Below are positions 63,941 through 64,000 of a stretch of 64,000 nt of DNA, piece by piece; the first letter of the stretch is position 1, and every line of letters begins with the position of its first letter. Source of the stretch: Cunninghamella blakesleeana (lineage: Eukaryota > Mucoromycota > Mucoromycetes > Mucorales > Cunninghamellaceae). The notes under the pieces are model-generated. The model was given only the letters and a program-made list of their open reading frames with translations, was not told the DNA's origin and made no database searches. The stretch is taken from the NCBI GenBank assembly GCA_017871115.1, contig JAFCIZ010000002.1, positions 1,261,501 through 1,325,500 on the forward strand, written 5' to 3'. The position numbers and the translations under genes were made by a program.

Positions 63941-64000
63941 ATAATAAAAAAAAGTTATAATAGTAATAAATAATATAATAGTGGATTAAATGGATTAATA

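Overview
This window is nuclear DNA of a filamentous fungus with very A+T-rich sequence, most likely an early-diverging lineage such as Mucoromycota (inference). Genes are split by short GT-AG introns rich in AT/TAA microsatellites, and intergenic DNA is full of poly(dA:dT) tracts. Several products are typical of fungi (MDM1, AVL9, a Cdc11-type septin, mitoribosomal uL30m). Others are absent from budding yeast but kept in basal fungi and animals (SMG9, a DDAH-like enzyme, a GCP5-like gamma-tubulin complex subunit, a GAS2-domain cytolinker). Two mitochondrial ribosomal protein genes argue against anaerobic, mitosome-bearing Neocallimastigomycetes, which are also A+T rich. No tRNA, rRNA, CRISPR array or intact transposon was recognised.

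Layout. 0.3-3.7 kb, minus strand: a stand-alone C2 protein and SMG9. 5.5-9.9 kb, plus strand: a Dabb-domain protein, a CNNM/Mam3 transporter and a DDAH-like amidinohydrolase. 10.3-21.5 kb, minus strand: USB1 and a giant 3,040-residue protein with tandem calponin-homology domains, a long spectrin-like rod and a GAS2 domain. 22.6-29.7 kb: divergent deoxyhypusine synthase and MDM1. 30.0-32.0 kb: two tandem, related PPxY-containing single-pass membrane proteins. 32.5-38.1 kb: mitochondrial bL27, divergent EBP2, an unrecognised intronless 591-residue protein, and mitochondrial uL30. 38.1-40.6 kb: gene-poor DNA with a decayed coding relic. 40.6-45.1 kb: GCP5-like gamma-tubulin complex subunit. 45.2-50.3 kb, minus strand: a GNAT acetyltransferase, Rab6/Ypt6, and a septin. 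50.7-54.8 kb: a PPR protein, a DUF4504-like protein and geranylgeranyl diphosphate synthase. 55.7-60.6 kb: AVL9 and a VC0807-like membrane protein. 60.9 kb to the right edge: cytoplasmic dynein intermediate chain, its 5' end beyond the window.

The genes are ordinary housekeeping units, each with its own promoter; there is no operon-like system. Cytoskeleton (cytolinker, gamma-tubulin complex, septin, dynein), membrane traffic (Ypt6, AVL9, MDM1, PPxY adaptors), RNA processing (SMG9, USB1, EBP2) and mitochondrial translation recur. The most unusual items are the CH-spectrin-GAS2 protein, the orphan 591-residue protein, the duplicated PPxY proteins and the coding relic near 40 kb. Exon joins were worked out by hand from splice signals and reading frame; no alignment or search was run.
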